From: Flavobacteriales bacterium
Lineage (GTDB): Bacteria > Bacteroidota > Bacteroidia > Flavobacteriales_F > PHOS-HE28
Assembly: GCA_016700415.1 (NCBI GenBank)
Contig: CP065018.1
Coordinates: forward strand, 1,550,001 to 1,614,000
DNA: 64,000 nt
Direction: 5' to 3'
The translations under genes and the position numbers were made by a program. A model generated the notes under the pieces. That model was not told where the DNA came from and did not search any database. It saw only the letters and a list, made by a program, of their open reading frames with translations. This document shows, in pieces, positions 53,001-62,900 of the stretch; the stretch's first letter is position 1, and every line of letters starts with the position of its first letter.

Positions 53001-54596
53001 AATCTTCGCTCCTTGCAGGATCCATCGCTTCAGCACGGTCCGCTCCTCTTCCGTCATGCCGGTCTTGTTGCCTTGGGGCATGGTGTGGGTGCGCACGGTG
53101 CGTTCCATGATCCTTGACGCCATGGCCTTGATCTCCTCCGGCGTATCGAGTTTCACGCCGTTGGGAGCTATGTGGTTCACATCGTCGGTGGGATCGGCGC
53201 TGTGGCATTGCACGCAGCGGCGCTGGATGATGGCGTCGGCATCGCTGAAGCTGGCCGGGATGGCGACGTCGACGGTGGCTTCCATGGCGGGTGAGATCGC
53301 GGCGCTTAACACCACCAAGGCCCCGATGCTTGCCACCAGTACCCAAGTGCGCTTCACGCCGCGGTCCAGCAGGTTCCAGTAGTGCTTGATGCCCATGCTC
53401 GCCACGGTGATCACCATCAGGATGAGCCAGTTGCCGCTGTGCCCGAAGGTGCTCGGGAAGTGGTTGCTGAGCATGATGAAGACCACCGGCAGCGTGATGT
53501 AGTTGTTGTGCAGGCTGCGCTGCCCGGCCTTCTTGCCGAGCGTGGCGTCCAGCGGCTGGCCGGTCTTCGCGGCACGCACCAAGGCTTTCTGGCTGGGGAT
53601 GATGGTGTAGAAGACGTTGCCCGCCATGATCGTCCCGAGCAATGCGCCCACATGGATGTACGCCGCGCGGCCGCTGAGCAGGTGCGTGAGCACGTAGGTG
53701 AGCGCGCCCAGCACGAGGATGCCCACCAGCGCGAAGAGGTCCTGCCGCAGCACCAGTTTGCTCTTGCTCATCAGGTCGTAGATCGCCCAGCCGAGCACCA
53801 TGGAACCGATGCCGATGCAGATCGCTTCCGCAGGGCTGAGCGCCGCCACGGACGGGTCGATCATGAATGCTTTTGCATCGGCGTAGTAAACGATGAAGAG
53901 CAGTGAGAAGCCGCTTAGCCAGGTGAAATACGCCTCGTACTTGAACCAGTGCAGGTGCTTGGGGATCACCTTCGGGGCCACCTCGTATTTCTCCACGTAG
54001 TAGAAGCCGCCGCCGTGGATGGCCCAGAGGTTACCGGCCAGCTCGTCGCGCAGACCCTCGGTGCGGTTGAGGTTGTTTTCCAAAAAGATGAAGTAGAACG
54101 AGGCTCCGATCCACATGATGCCGGCGATCAGGTGGGTCCAGCGGAGGGCGAGGTTGAGCCACTGCGTCACGTAACCCTCCATCTCGCTGCCATGCACCCC
54201 GACGTAGAGCAAATAGCCCAAGAGGAAGGTCCAGCCGAAGAACTTGGCGGTCTGCCGCGAAGCGATGGCGGTGGAACGGGCCTGCTCCAGATCGAAGCGG
54301 GGACCCTCGGAGATGTAGGGGTCGGCGAGCTGCTGATCCAGCTTTTTCGCTAAGCTGCGGAACCAGATGAAGAGGAAGAACAGCAGAAACAGCAACGCGG
54401 CCATGATCCCGGTGTACGGGGCGACGATGAGCTTTTCCAAATAGGTGAACAGGTGCCCGGTCGCTTCAGCGGGTGCGCTGGCAGTGGCTGTTGTGAGCGT
54501 GTCCACAGTGGGGGTATCCGCAACTGCTTGCGCGAAGGCATGCGCAGCGCCTGAAAGGGCAACGGCAAGGATCATGTATTTCAGTAAGCGGGACAT
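52995..54596 (-). CDS. puuD: Membrane urate hydroxylase with C-terminal cytochrome c domain (PuuD type)
   Basis: A 533-aa inner-membrane protein of the family that oxidises urate to 5-hydroxyisourate without using oxygen directly, passing electrons to the respiratory chain. An N-terminal signal-like segment (MILAVALSGAAHAFAQ) and a short linker are followed by about eight or nine transmembrane helices from ~80. HLIAGIMWIGASFYFIFLENN (~168) and the HGGGFYYVEKY segment (~208) are typical of the urate oxidase N domain. Residues ~440-533 are a c-type cytochrome with heme motif CVQCH and distal methionine in HTMPQGNKTGM. It is divergent from xdhC across a 71-base gap and heads the minus-strand urate/allantoin series. 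Confidence 0.9.
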   Translation of the reverse strand: MSRLLKYMILAVALSGAAHAFAQAVADTPTVDTLTTATASAPAEATGHLFTYLEKLIVAPYTGIMAALLFLLFFLFIWFRSLAKKLDQQLADPYISEGPRFDLEQARSTAIASRQTAKFFGWTFLLGYLLYVGVHGSEMEGYVTQWLNLALRWTHLIAGIMWIGASFYFIFLENNLNRTEGLRDELAGNLWAIHGGGFYYVEKYEVAPKVIPKHLHWFKYEAYFTWLSGFSLLFIVYYADAKAFMIDPSVAALSPAEAICIGIGSMVLGWAIYDLMSKSKLVLRQDLFALVGILVLGALTYVLTHLLSGRAAYIHVGALLGTIMAGNVFYTIIPSQKALVRAAKTGQPLDATLGKKAGQRSLHNNYITLPVVFIMLSNHFPSTFGHSGNWLILMVITVASMGIKHYWNLLDRGVKRTWVLVASIGALVVLSAAISPAMEATVDVAIPASFSDADAIIQRRCVQCHSADPTDDVNHIAPNGVKLDTPEEIKAMASRIMERTVRTHTMPQGNKTGMTEEERTVLKRWILQGAKID

Positions 54597-54667
54597 GGTT
54601 GGCGAAGTTGGTACATTCCTGCACTTTTCAATACACAACCGGAACGCTGTACTTTGAACGCCCTATC

Positions 54668-55729
54668 GTGAACAAGGAACTGGAACTTTGGCTGAATGCG
54701 TTGGCGGCCCTCGAACACGGGGAGCGTTGCATGCTGCTTGTGGTGGTGGAAAGCATCGGCAGCAGCCCGGGCCGCGCGGGCTTCAAGGCGTTGGTGACGA
54801 GCGGCGGGGAGCTGCATGGTTCCATAGGCGGGGGGAGCATGGAGCATAAGTTGGTAGAACTCGCGAGAGCACACTTGGCCGCAGGGTCCGCTTCGCGAGA
54901 CCCTGCGGGAGGTATTTCCGTAACTCACGTGGCCTCTTCACATTGTACTCCCGCAGGGTCTCCGCCTCGGGACCCTGCGGCACCCGGATCGCCAATGCTC
55001 AAGCGTCAGATCCACCGCGCCGATGAACCCGTCGACCGCTCCGGCATGATCTGCTCCGGCGAACAGTCCGTGGCATTCTTCCCGCTCGGAAAGGATCAAT
55101 TGAAGCTCGTTCGCGAGATCACGCACAGCCTGCAAAAAGATCGGACCATCGGACTTTTGCTCAGCAACGAAAGCATCCGCACCGGCGATCTTCCGCAAGC
55201 GAAGGACGATAAAGTGCTTCACAAGGAAATCCCGGAACATTGGCACTATCGCGAGCGTCTCGGTTCTGCGCCGCGCATCATCATCCTCGGCGCAGGGCAT
55301 GTGGGCCTCGCGCTCAGCCGCACGATGAACCAACTCGGCTTCCATGTTCACTTGATGGACGATCGCGTCGGCCTGAACACCAAGGAAGTGAACACATGGG
55401 CGCACGAAAGTAGTGTGGTGGACTATGAACAGATCGGCGATGTGATCGCAGCGGATCCCGAGCTTTACGTGGTGCTCGTCTCCTTCGGCTATCGCACGGA
55501 CGACCTGCTGGTGAGGCAGCTCGTGCGGCAACGCTTCAAGTACCTCGGCATGATGGGCAGCGCGGAGAAGATCAAGAAGATCCTCGTCGACATGCGGAAG
55601 GACGGCTTCTCGGAGGAGGAACTGGGGCGGATCCGCACCCCGATCGGGCTTCCGATCAACAGCAAGACGCCGGAGGAGATCGCGGTGAGCATTGCGGCTG
55701 AGGTTATTTCGGTGAAGAACCGGGCTTAG
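54668..55729 (+). CDS. xdhC: XdhC-family molybdenum cofactor insertion protein
   Basis: A 353-aa cytoplasmic chaperone that binds and sulfurates molybdenum cofactor for xanthine dehydrogenase. The N-terminal XdhC/CoxI domain (VVVESIGSSPGRAGFKALV, then GSIGGGSMEHKLVELAR) and the conserved MICSGEQSVAFF segment (~133) are followed by a C-terminal Rossmann domain (RIIILGAGHVGLALSRTM at ~205) and TPIGLPINSKTPEEIAVSIAAE. The GTG at 54668 is the likely start; a TACTTTG promoter-like element lies ~12 bases upstream. Two copies of a palindrome (54879-54908 and 54951-54980) insert a low-complexity stretch of ~35 residues after ARAHLAAG, in frame. Confidence 0.92.
   Translation: MNKELELWLNALAALEHGERCMLLVVVESIGSSPGRAGFKALVTSGGELHGSIGGGSMEHKLVELARAHLAAGSASRDPAGGISVTHVASSHCTPAGSPPRDPAAPGSPMLKRQIHRADEPVDRSGMICSGEQSVAFFPLGKDQLKLVREITHSLQKDRTIGLLLSNESIRTGDLPQAKDDKVLHKEIPEHWHYRERLGSAPRIIILGAGHVGLALSRTMNQLGFHVHLMDDRVGLNTKEVNTWAHESSVVDYEQIGDVIAADPELYVVLVSFGYRTDDLLVRQLVRQRFKYLGMMGSAEKIKKILVDMRKDGFSEEELGRIRTPIGLPINSKTPEEIAVSIAAEVISVKNRA
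54879..54980 (+). repeat. Two copies of a CCGCAGGGTC/GACCCTGCGG palindrome inside xdhC
   Basis: Each copy has ten-base perfect arms and a ten-base loop (54879-54908 and 54951-54980), with 42 bases between them. Together they encode an insertion with repeated PAG and RDPA motifs that breaks the conserved N-terminal domain at a predicted loop. Confidence 0.75.
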
Positions 55730-55949
55730 TTGTCAGTTGTCGGTTGTCAGTTGTAAGGATTGACGCAGGTTCCCACGCTTCGTGGCTTGTGCTGCATTCT
55801 TCGTGCTGCACGCACTCACGAAAAACGCGAGCCTGCCTTCCGCAGGCAGGCGCGTGCCTCCGGTTTGCATTCGAGCGCATCGGGGCCTATAAGTTGGCAC
55901 AGAACTGGCCAAGCGCCCTGACAACTGACAACCGACAACTGACAACTGC
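55727..55949 (+). repeat. Inverted GACAAC/GTTGTC repeats flanking a noncoding spacer
   Basis: A GTTGTC-rich block (55727-55755) and its inverted complement (55918-55949) flank ~165 bases that include a CCTGCCT/AGGCAGG hairpin (55834-55852). No gene is seen in the 300 bases between xdhC and gyrB apart from these repeats and the gyrB terminator. Confidence 0.65.
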
Positions 55950-55950
55950 A

Positions 55951-55984
55951 AAGAAAGAGGAAGCCCCGGTTACCCGAGGCTTCC
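55951..55984 (-). terminator. Intrinsic terminator after gyrB
   Basis: A GGAAGCC-rich stem (55959-55984 region, with G-T pairs) followed on the minus strand by TCTTTCTTT. Confidence 0.75.
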
Positions 55985-56029
55985 ATAGGTCTCACCGGCT
56001 CGCGCCGGATCACCTGTTAAGTAGGCGTC

Positions 56030-58006
56030 TTAGACGTCCAGCTTTGCGTATACCGCGTTCTTCTCAATGAATTCGCGGCGTGGGGGCACTTCGTCGCCCA
56101 TCAGCATGCTGAAGATGCGGTCGGCTTCCGTGCCGTTATCGATCGTTACTTGGCGCAGGGTGCGGCTTTCCGGATTCATGGTGGTCTCCCAGAGCTGCTC
56201 GGCGTTCATCTCACCGAGACCTTTGTAGCGCTGCACATGCACGCTGCCGTCCTTGTTCGGACCCTTCATGCGTTCGATGGTGCGGTCGCGCTCCTCATCG
56301 GTCCAGCAATACACGCCTTCCTTGCCCTTCTTCACTTGGTACAGCGGCGGGGTGGCGATGTAGACGTAACCGTTCTCGATCAGCTCCTTCATATAGCGGT
56401 AGTAGAAGGTGAGGATCAGCGTCTGGATATGGCTACCGTCCACGTCGGCGTCGCACATGATGATCACTTTGTGGTAGCGCAGCTTCTCCATGTTGAGCGC
56501 CTTGCTATCATCCTCGGTACCGATGTGGACGCCGAGCGCGGTGTAGATGTTCCGGATCTCCTCGTTCTCGTAGATCTTATGGACCATGGCCTTCTCCACG
56601 TTGAGGATCTTACCGCGTAGCGGCAGGATGGCCTGAAACTCGCGATTACGGCCCTGCTTAGCAGTTCCTCCAGCGGAGTCTCCCTCGACCAGGAAGATCT
56701 CGCTCATGGCGGGATCCTTGCTCTGGCAATCGGCGAGCTTGCCGGGCAGGCCCATACCGCTCATGGCGCCTTTACGCTGCACCAGCTCACGGGCCTTGCG
56801 GGCGGCATGGCGGGCGGTGGCGGCCAGGATCACTTTGTCCACGATCTGCCTCGCATCCTTGGGATGTTCCTCCAAGTAGTTCTCGAGCATCTCGCTCACC
56901 GCTTGGTCCACGGCGCCCATCACTTCACTGTTGCCGAGCTTGGTCTTGGTCTGGCCCTCGAACTGCGGCTCTTGCACCTTTACACTGATCACGCAGGTGA
57001 GGCCCTCGCGGAAGTCATCACCGGCGATCTCGAACTTGAGGTTCTTGGTGGCCCCGCTGTTGTCGGCGTACTTCTTCAGCGTGCGGGTCAGTCCGCGGCG
57101 GAAGCCTGCTAAGTGCGTGCCGCCTTCGTGGGTATTGATGTTGTTGACGTAGGAATGGAGGTTCTCGGTGTAGGAATCGTTGTACACCATGGCGATCTCC
57201 ACGGGGATGTTCTGCTTCTCCCCTTCCATGTAGATCACTTTCTCGATCAGCGGTGCACGGGTGCCGTCGAGGTATTTCACGAATTCCACCAACCCCTCCT
57301 CGCTGTGGAAGGTATCGGTGACAAAGCTGCCGTCCTCGTTGGCGTGGCGCTCATCGGTGAGGGTGAGCTTGATGCCCTTGTTCAGGAAGGACAGTTCCCG
57401 CAGGCGTGCGGCCAAGGTGTCGTAGTTGAACTCGCTGACCTGGAAAATGCTGGCGTCCGGGTGGAAGGTGATGACGGTCCCTCTTTCGTCGGTGGTACCG
57501 GTCTCCTTAACGGGGTACTTCGGCTTGCCCGCGCTGTATTCCTGTTGGTAGATCTTGCCGTCGCGATGGACCTCCGCGAGCAACATGTCGCTCAGCGCGT
57601 TCACGCAGGATACGCCCACACCGTGGAGGCCGCCGGAGACCTTGTAGCTGTCCTTGTCGAATTTGCCACCGGCGTGAAGCACGGTCATGACCACTTCCAG
57701 GGCGGAGCGGCCCTCCTTGGCGTGGATGGCCACGGGGATGCCACGACCGTTGTCCTTCACCCGGATACTGTTGTTGGGCAGGATGTGCACATCGATCGTA
57801 TCGCAATGCCCGGCAAGGGCCTCGTCGATGGAGTTGTCCACCACCTCGTACACCAAATGGTGCAGGCCCTTCATGCCGATGTCGCCGATGTACATGGCCG
57901 GGCGTTTCCGTACCGCCTCAAGGCCCTCCAGCACTTGGATGCTGTCCGCTCCGTAGCTGGCGGCCGCTTTCTTTTTCGCTTCGCTCATTTCCACTGTCTC
58001 TGCCAT
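56030..58006 (-). CDS. gyrB: DNA gyrase subunit B
   Basis: A 658-aa ATPase subunit of gyrase that introduces negative supercoils with GyrA. The GHKL ATPase motifs are EVVDNSIDEALAG (~53), VKDNGRGIPV (~78) and the glycine-rich SGGLHGVGVSCVNALS (~117). The transducer domain contains QTKTKLGNSEV (~335). The Toprim domain contains FLVEGDSAGGTAKQGRN (~430), GSHIQTLILTFYYRY with the DxD metal site (~510), and GYVYIATPPLYQV. Length fits GyrB. The start at 58006 (MAETVEM) is preferred; a TATCTTCG promoter-like element lies 38 bases upstream. Confidence 0.95.
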   Translation of the reverse strand: MAETVEMSEAKKKAAASYGADSIQVLEGLEAVRKRPAMYIGDIGMKGLHHLVYEVVDNSIDEALAGHCDTIDVHILPNNSIRVKDNGRGIPVAIHAKEGRSALEVVMTVLHAGGKFDKDSYKVSGGLHGVGVSCVNALSDMLLAEVHRDGKIYQQEYSAGKPKYPVKETGTTDERGTVITFHPDASIFQVSEFNYDTLAARLRELSFLNKGIKLTLTDERHANEDGSFVTDTFHSEEGLVEFVKYLDGTRAPLIEKVIYMEGEKQNIPVEIAMVYNDSYTENLHSYVNNINTHEGGTHLAGFRRGLTRTLKKYADNSGATKNLKFEIAGDDFREGLTCVISVKVQEPQFEGQTKTKLGNSEVMGAVDQAVSEMLENYLEEHPKDARQIVDKVILAATARHAARKARELVQRKGAMSGMGLPGKLADCQSKDPAMSEIFLVEGDSAGGTAKQGRNREFQAILPLRGKILNVEKAMVHKIYENEEIRNIYTALGVHIGTEDDSKALNMEKLRYHKVIIMCDADVDGSHIQTLILTFYYRYMKELIENGYVYIATPPLYQVKKGKEGVYCWTDEERDRTIERMKGPNKDGSVHVQRYKGLGEMNAEQLWETTMNPESRTLRQVTIDNGTEADRIFSMLMGDEVPPRREFIEKNAVYAKLDV

Positions 58007-58043
58007 TTTCGCTTGGATCTGCCCCCCGTTTTCTGAAGGCACG

Positions 58044-58051
58044 CGAAGATA
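58044..58051 (-). promoter_or_regulatory. Candidate -7 element for gyrB (TATCTTCG)
   Basis: One mismatch to TAnnTTTG on the minus strand. It argues against the longer open frame that begins at 58087. Confidence 0.4.
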
Positions 58052-58215
58052 CCGCTTTTGGGGGTGCGGATCACCGCAAAAGTTCAATGCGGACGCGGGA
58101 TCTGGCGATTTTTACCAACAGATCAAGTGCGTCTGTTGAAAACCCACTTCGAGAGGATCACGCCTCGCCGAAGAAAGGCGACGCAACTACCTGACAACGA
58201 GACTATAAGATCAAC

Positions 58216-59940
58216 TCAGAAGGCGAACGTCGCCCCGCCCAGCATCAGTGTCCGCTGCACCGGATAGTTGTACCAGCGCTCGTACTTGCTGGCGCTCAGG
58301 TTGCTGAAGTCCAAGAAGACGCTGAGGCGCTTGGTATAGCGGTACTCCAGCCCAAGGTGGATGTCCACGTAGCCGCCCATGTCCGTGGCAGTGGGGACCG
58401 GCGAAAGGTCGTTCCAGTCGGCGGGCACGGTCAGTGTGGACTTCCGGGTCCCGAGGAATTCCACATCCAGCTTCACCAGCAGCTTGTCCTGGAAGTCATA
58501 AACGGCTCCGAGGTTGATGCTGTATGTGGGCAGGTTCCATGCCTCTTCCTGTTCCTCGGTCTTGTAGCTGAATATGTGCAGCCCGCCGTGGATGTTGATG
58601 TGCTCGTCATGGCTGTAGCGCAGCTCCCCGCCGACATCCAACCGGTCCACACGGTCATACACCGGAATGAAGCGGTCGCCATAGCGGATGCCGTTGTAGT
58701 CATCTTCCACGCCGATGAACAACGGCCGGTCCTGGATGCGGCTCTTGCTGATGCGGACATCAAAGCCCACATCGCGGCTCAGGCTACCGCGCAAGCCTCC
58801 GTACACGTCGTACATGAGGCTGGAGTTCTCCAGCGATGGTGCGCCCTGTAGGAAGGGGTTCTCCCGGGTGAGGCTTCGGAAACTGTTGCGCATGCGGTGG
58901 CCGTCCACCCCGACGTAGGGCACCAGGATGTCATCAAAAAGACGGTACTGGGCATAGGCCTGTGGATAGAAGTGGAAGGTTGTCTTGCCCATGGCATCCA
59001 CGTAGATCCCGGCGCCCACCCGCACCAGGTAGCGGTCGTCGGTGGTGCTCACGAAAGGTGAAATGCCCACCATGGTGCCGTTCTGCCGCAGTTCCGGGAG
59101 GCTGTCCCTTTCCCCGCGGTAGGAATTGTTGTCGATAAGGATCTCCCCGCCATAGGTCTCCGTGCCCAGTTCCATCGCCAATCGCGCGTTCAACTTCACG
59201 TTCAGCTCGCGGCTCTTGGTGAGGTTGGTGTAATTGTGGACCTCCAGACCCACATCGTGCGCGAGCTTCGTGCTGTCCTTGTACAGGCTCTTAACGCGTA
59301 CCGCGAAGCCGATGTCGTTGTAAACCTGCTTCAACGCATCCTTCGGCGGGTCCGGCGAGGCCTTGATCAGGTTCTCCAAACTGTCTGTGCTGGAATAGCC
59401 GTAGTAGCTGATCCGGCGGCGGTCATACATCAGTCGTCCTTCCACGTCATGGTGGCTCAGGTACGCGTTGTAGAAGGCGTCCAGGTTGTTGAAGCTGTAG
59501 TCACTCGGCCCACGGTCCTTGATGCCGCCGTTGCTGCTCATGTGCTTATAGTGCAGTCCGTACCCGTTGCTCTTGGAGCGGGTCTGATCGTAGTAGATCT
59601 CCGCCAACGGGGTGGTGTACAGCCCGAAGCCGGCCTTCACGAAGCCCTTGTACAACTTCTCCTGGGCCAACTGGATGTTGAGCCGCGCCGCCTCGATGCT
59701 GTCCACGTGCGCGGGCACCTCGCCCTTCACGGTGAGCATTGCATAGGTGATGGCCTTCTCCGGGAGAATGGTGTCGTACGCCACGGGGCGCAGGTCGATC
59801 TTGTGGACGTCCGCGAGCGTGGGGTTGTAGATGCCGTTGAAGTAATACTCCTCGCCGCTTTGGGCCTGAAGCAAGGTGCCGGTGAGGGTCGCGAGGACCA
59901 TCACGCAGCTTCGGGTGAAGAGGTGCGTCATCGTTCTCAT
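58216..59940 (-). CDS. Outer-membrane beta-barrel protein
   Basis: A 574-aa protein with a signal peptide (VMVLATLTGTLLQAQ) and then alternating amphipathic beta strands to a C-terminal phenylalanine (GGATFAF), the usual signal for barrel assembly. It has no plug domain, so it is a porin- or TonB-receptor-like barrel and not a full TonB-dependent receptor. The ATG at 59940 overlaps the stop of the upstream TPR gene (ATGA), fixing the start and implying coupled production. In Bacteroidota this pair (large TPR protein and barrel) recurs, so the TPR protein is probably its periplasmic partner. Function unknown. Confidence 0.7.
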   Translation of the reverse strand: MRTMTHLFTRSCVMVLATLTGTLLQAQSGEEYYFNGIYNPTLADVHKIDLRPVAYDTILPEKAITYAMLTVKGEVPAHVDSIEAARLNIQLAQEKLYKGFVKAGFGLYTTPLAEIYYDQTRSKSNGYGLHYKHMSSNGGIKDRGPSDYSFNNLDAFYNAYLSHHDVEGRLMYDRRRISYYGYSSTDSLENLIKASPDPPKDALKQVYNDIGFAVRVKSLYKDSTKLAHDVGLEVHNYTNLTKSRELNVKLNARLAMELGTETYGGEILIDNNSYRGERDSLPELRQNGTMVGISPFVSTTDDRYLVRVGAGIYVDAMGKTTFHFYPQAYAQYRLFDDILVPYVGVDGHRMRNSFRSLTRENPFLQGAPSLENSSLMYDVYGGLRGSLSRDVGFDVRISKSRIQDRPLFIGVEDDYNGIRYGDRFIPVYDRVDRLDVGGELRYSHDEHINIHGGLHIFSYKTEEQEEAWNLPTYSINLGAVYDFQDKLLVKLDVEFLGTRKSTLTVPADWNDLSPVPTATDMGGYVDIHLGLEYRYTKRLSVFLDFSNLSASKYERWYNYPVQRTLMLGGATFAF

Positions 59941-62900
59941 TTGCTGCCTGGCATCGGTATGGTGTTGTCCTCCGCGGGAATGCTGTCCGTGGAGGTTTTC
60001 GCCGGGGCGTTCTCCTTGATGTTCGCCAAGCGTTCGGAGGCCTGGGTCACCAGGTCCGGTTCGTTGCAATGGTCGATCACGCTCTGCAGGGTGGACTTGG
60101 CTTGGAACAGGTCGTCCATGCCTACGTAGATGTCGCCGAGCAGGATGAACGCCTTGGCCTTCCAATGGTCGTAGCTGGGGAATTTCTTCACTAAGCTGAA
60201 CACTTCCTTCTCCGCGTCCTTGTAGCGCTTCTGGAGGTAGCGCACATAGGCCATGTTGTAGGCGGCCTCGGCTCCGTAGACGTTATTGGAAGCGTTCGCA
60301 ATACCCTTGAAGCGGGTGTATGCGGCATCGAGGTCGTTATCGTTGATGGCCCCCTGCCCCACGGCTAATCCGGCCTGCGCCTTGAGGTCCGCATTGGCAT
60401 CATCATTGGCGATCACCTTCTTCGCGGCAGCGGCAGCCTCGCTCGTGCGCTGCAACTCCGTGAGGCAGCGCATCTGCCCCACCTGTCCGGCCAGCACGTT
60501 CACCGGAAGGGCGGCGGTCTGTGCCAACTGGGTGAAATATTCCAATGCTGCGGCCCATCGCTTTTCGCGGAAGAGGATATCGCTGGCGGCGGCCAAGGAA
60601 TGCTCGCGGAACTGGGGATCGCCGCTGGCCACCACTTTCTCGAACCCGGGCAGGGCAGCATCATCCTGTTTCCCGCGATAAAGGCAGTCCGCGGTGTAGA
60701 ACTCGGCGTTCAAGGCATATGCACCATTAGGATACTTGGCCAAATAGTCGCGGAAGGCGCCCACGGCCTGATCGCATTTTTCCGCGAAGTAGAGCTGTTC
60801 CGCGCTGCGGAAGTACTTCTCGTCGAGATCCAGCGAGGCCGGGTCCACGAAGGAGAGCGACTTCACATAATCCTCGTAGGCCGCCACGTTGCCTTGCTGG
60901 GAATAGATGCTCTCGATGCCCGCCAATGCGTCGCGGGAGCCGTCCATCGTGGGGTACTTCGCCACCACGGCCTTGAAGCCGTCCAGCGCTTTGTCGGTCC
61001 GGCCTTGGCGCTTGTCGATCAGTGCGCTCTGCAGCATGCTCTGGCGTACGTGCGGCGAGTTGGCGTGCTGCGTCACCACCTGCTGGTAGAAGTTGAGCGC
61101 ATCGGCGTCCTTCTCCAGGCCGAGGTAGGTCTCCCCGAGCTGGAACTTGGCATCGGCGGCATACTGGCTATTGGGTTTACCCTGCAAAAGCGCCTTCAGC
61201 GTGAGGATCTTGTCGTAGGGCTTCTTCTCCAAGCCTTGGCACACGCCCTTCTGGTACTGGGCGTAGTCCTTTGCGACCGCACCGCCGTTGATGGCCTTGT
61301 CATACCAAGTGATGGCCGTCGCATTGTTCTTGGTGACGTAGTAGCAGTCGCCAGTGCGGATCATGGCGTCGTCACGCTGCGGCTTCCCGAGCTGGGCGTT
61401 GTCGATCGCGCGGCGGAAGGCGGTGGCGGCCTCGTCGTACTGCTTCTGCTTGAAAAAGGCATAGCCCATGCTGTAGCCTGCCTGTTCGAAAAGCGCCGTG
61501 GCGTATGCTCCGCCCGCATTGCGCACATCGTCGTACTTCTTCAGCGCGGCGTCATAGTCGCCCATGGCATAGTTCGACTCACCGGCCCAATAGTGCGCCT
61601 GCACCGTGGCCTTCTGGTCAACCGGATAGATGAGCGCCTTGTTGAAGAAGGTGAGCGCCTCGGCATACTTGCGGCCTTCGTACAGCTCCACGCCACGGTC
61701 GAACGCCAGCTTTTGGTAGGCTTCCTTCAGCCGAATGTCCTTGTCATGGATCGCGTCCAGCGCACCGAGCGCGGCCTCGTAGTTCTTCGTCTTCAGGTAC
61801 ACGTCGAGCAGGAATTCCTGCGCCTCGTCGTGCCGGGCGGAGTTCGGATACTTCGCCATGTAATCGCGCAAGGCGATGATGGCCTCGTTGTACGGGTCGA
61901 AGGAAAGCTCGTAGGCGAGCTTGGCGTAGTTGAAGAGCGCATCCTCGGTGACGCGCGGATCGTTGCCCAAGTCGTAAGCCTTCTTGAAAGCATTGCGTGC
62001 GTAGTTCTTCTGGTCCAGCTTGAGATAGCAATCCGCCATGTGGTAGGCTGAAAGCTGCGCGAGGCTGTCCGTGCTGTTGTTCACCACCTGCGTGAACTGC
62101 GACATCGCCTGCTGATACTGCTCGTTCTGGTAGTAGGCATAGCCCACGATGTAGCGGTCGCCGCGCTCCACACCGGCCCGCTGGATGCTCTTCTCGAGGT
62201 AGGGCAACGCTTCCTTGTACTGGCCCGTGCGGTAGTAGGCCTCGCCGGCCAAGCGGTTGATGTCATTCTTGCTCTTGGTCCCGTCGGGGTCGTCCAGCAA
62301 GGGCTTCGCATATTCCAACAGTGCTTCGTAGTGGCCTTGCAGGAATTGGATCTGCGCGATATAGTAGGGTACCACGCGGCCGAATGCGGCATCGTCCTTC
62401 AGCTTTTCGAAACCTTCCAAAGCAGCGGCATAGTTCCGCTTGGCGTAGTTGATGTGCGCCGTATAGTACGTGGCCGGCGCGGCGTATATGCCGTCCCCGT
62501 CCTTCACCTTGGCGAATTCCACCAAGGCCTTGTCGGGCTGGTCGTTCATGAAGAGCGCGTAGCCTTTCTTGAAGACGAACTCCGTACGATCATTGGCACC
62601 CAGAGCGGTCTCATCCACCTGCCCGGCCCAGGCCAACGCATCGGCCCAGCGCTTGCGTTCGAAGTAGTGGCGGAAGAGCTCGAGGCGGAGCGCCGGGACG
62701 TGGAAGTTCTCCGGATGTTCGTCGATGAAAGCGAGCAAGCGGTGGCTGGCGTCGCCGTGAAAAAGCCGCACGGAGCTCAACGCGCCCCAGAATTCGGCCT
62801 CGATGCGTTGGTCGGCATGTTCATCGCGGGTGGCGGCGGCGATGCGGTCGAATTCGTACAGCGCCGCGCCGTATTGGGCTTTGTCGAAAAGCTCCATGGC

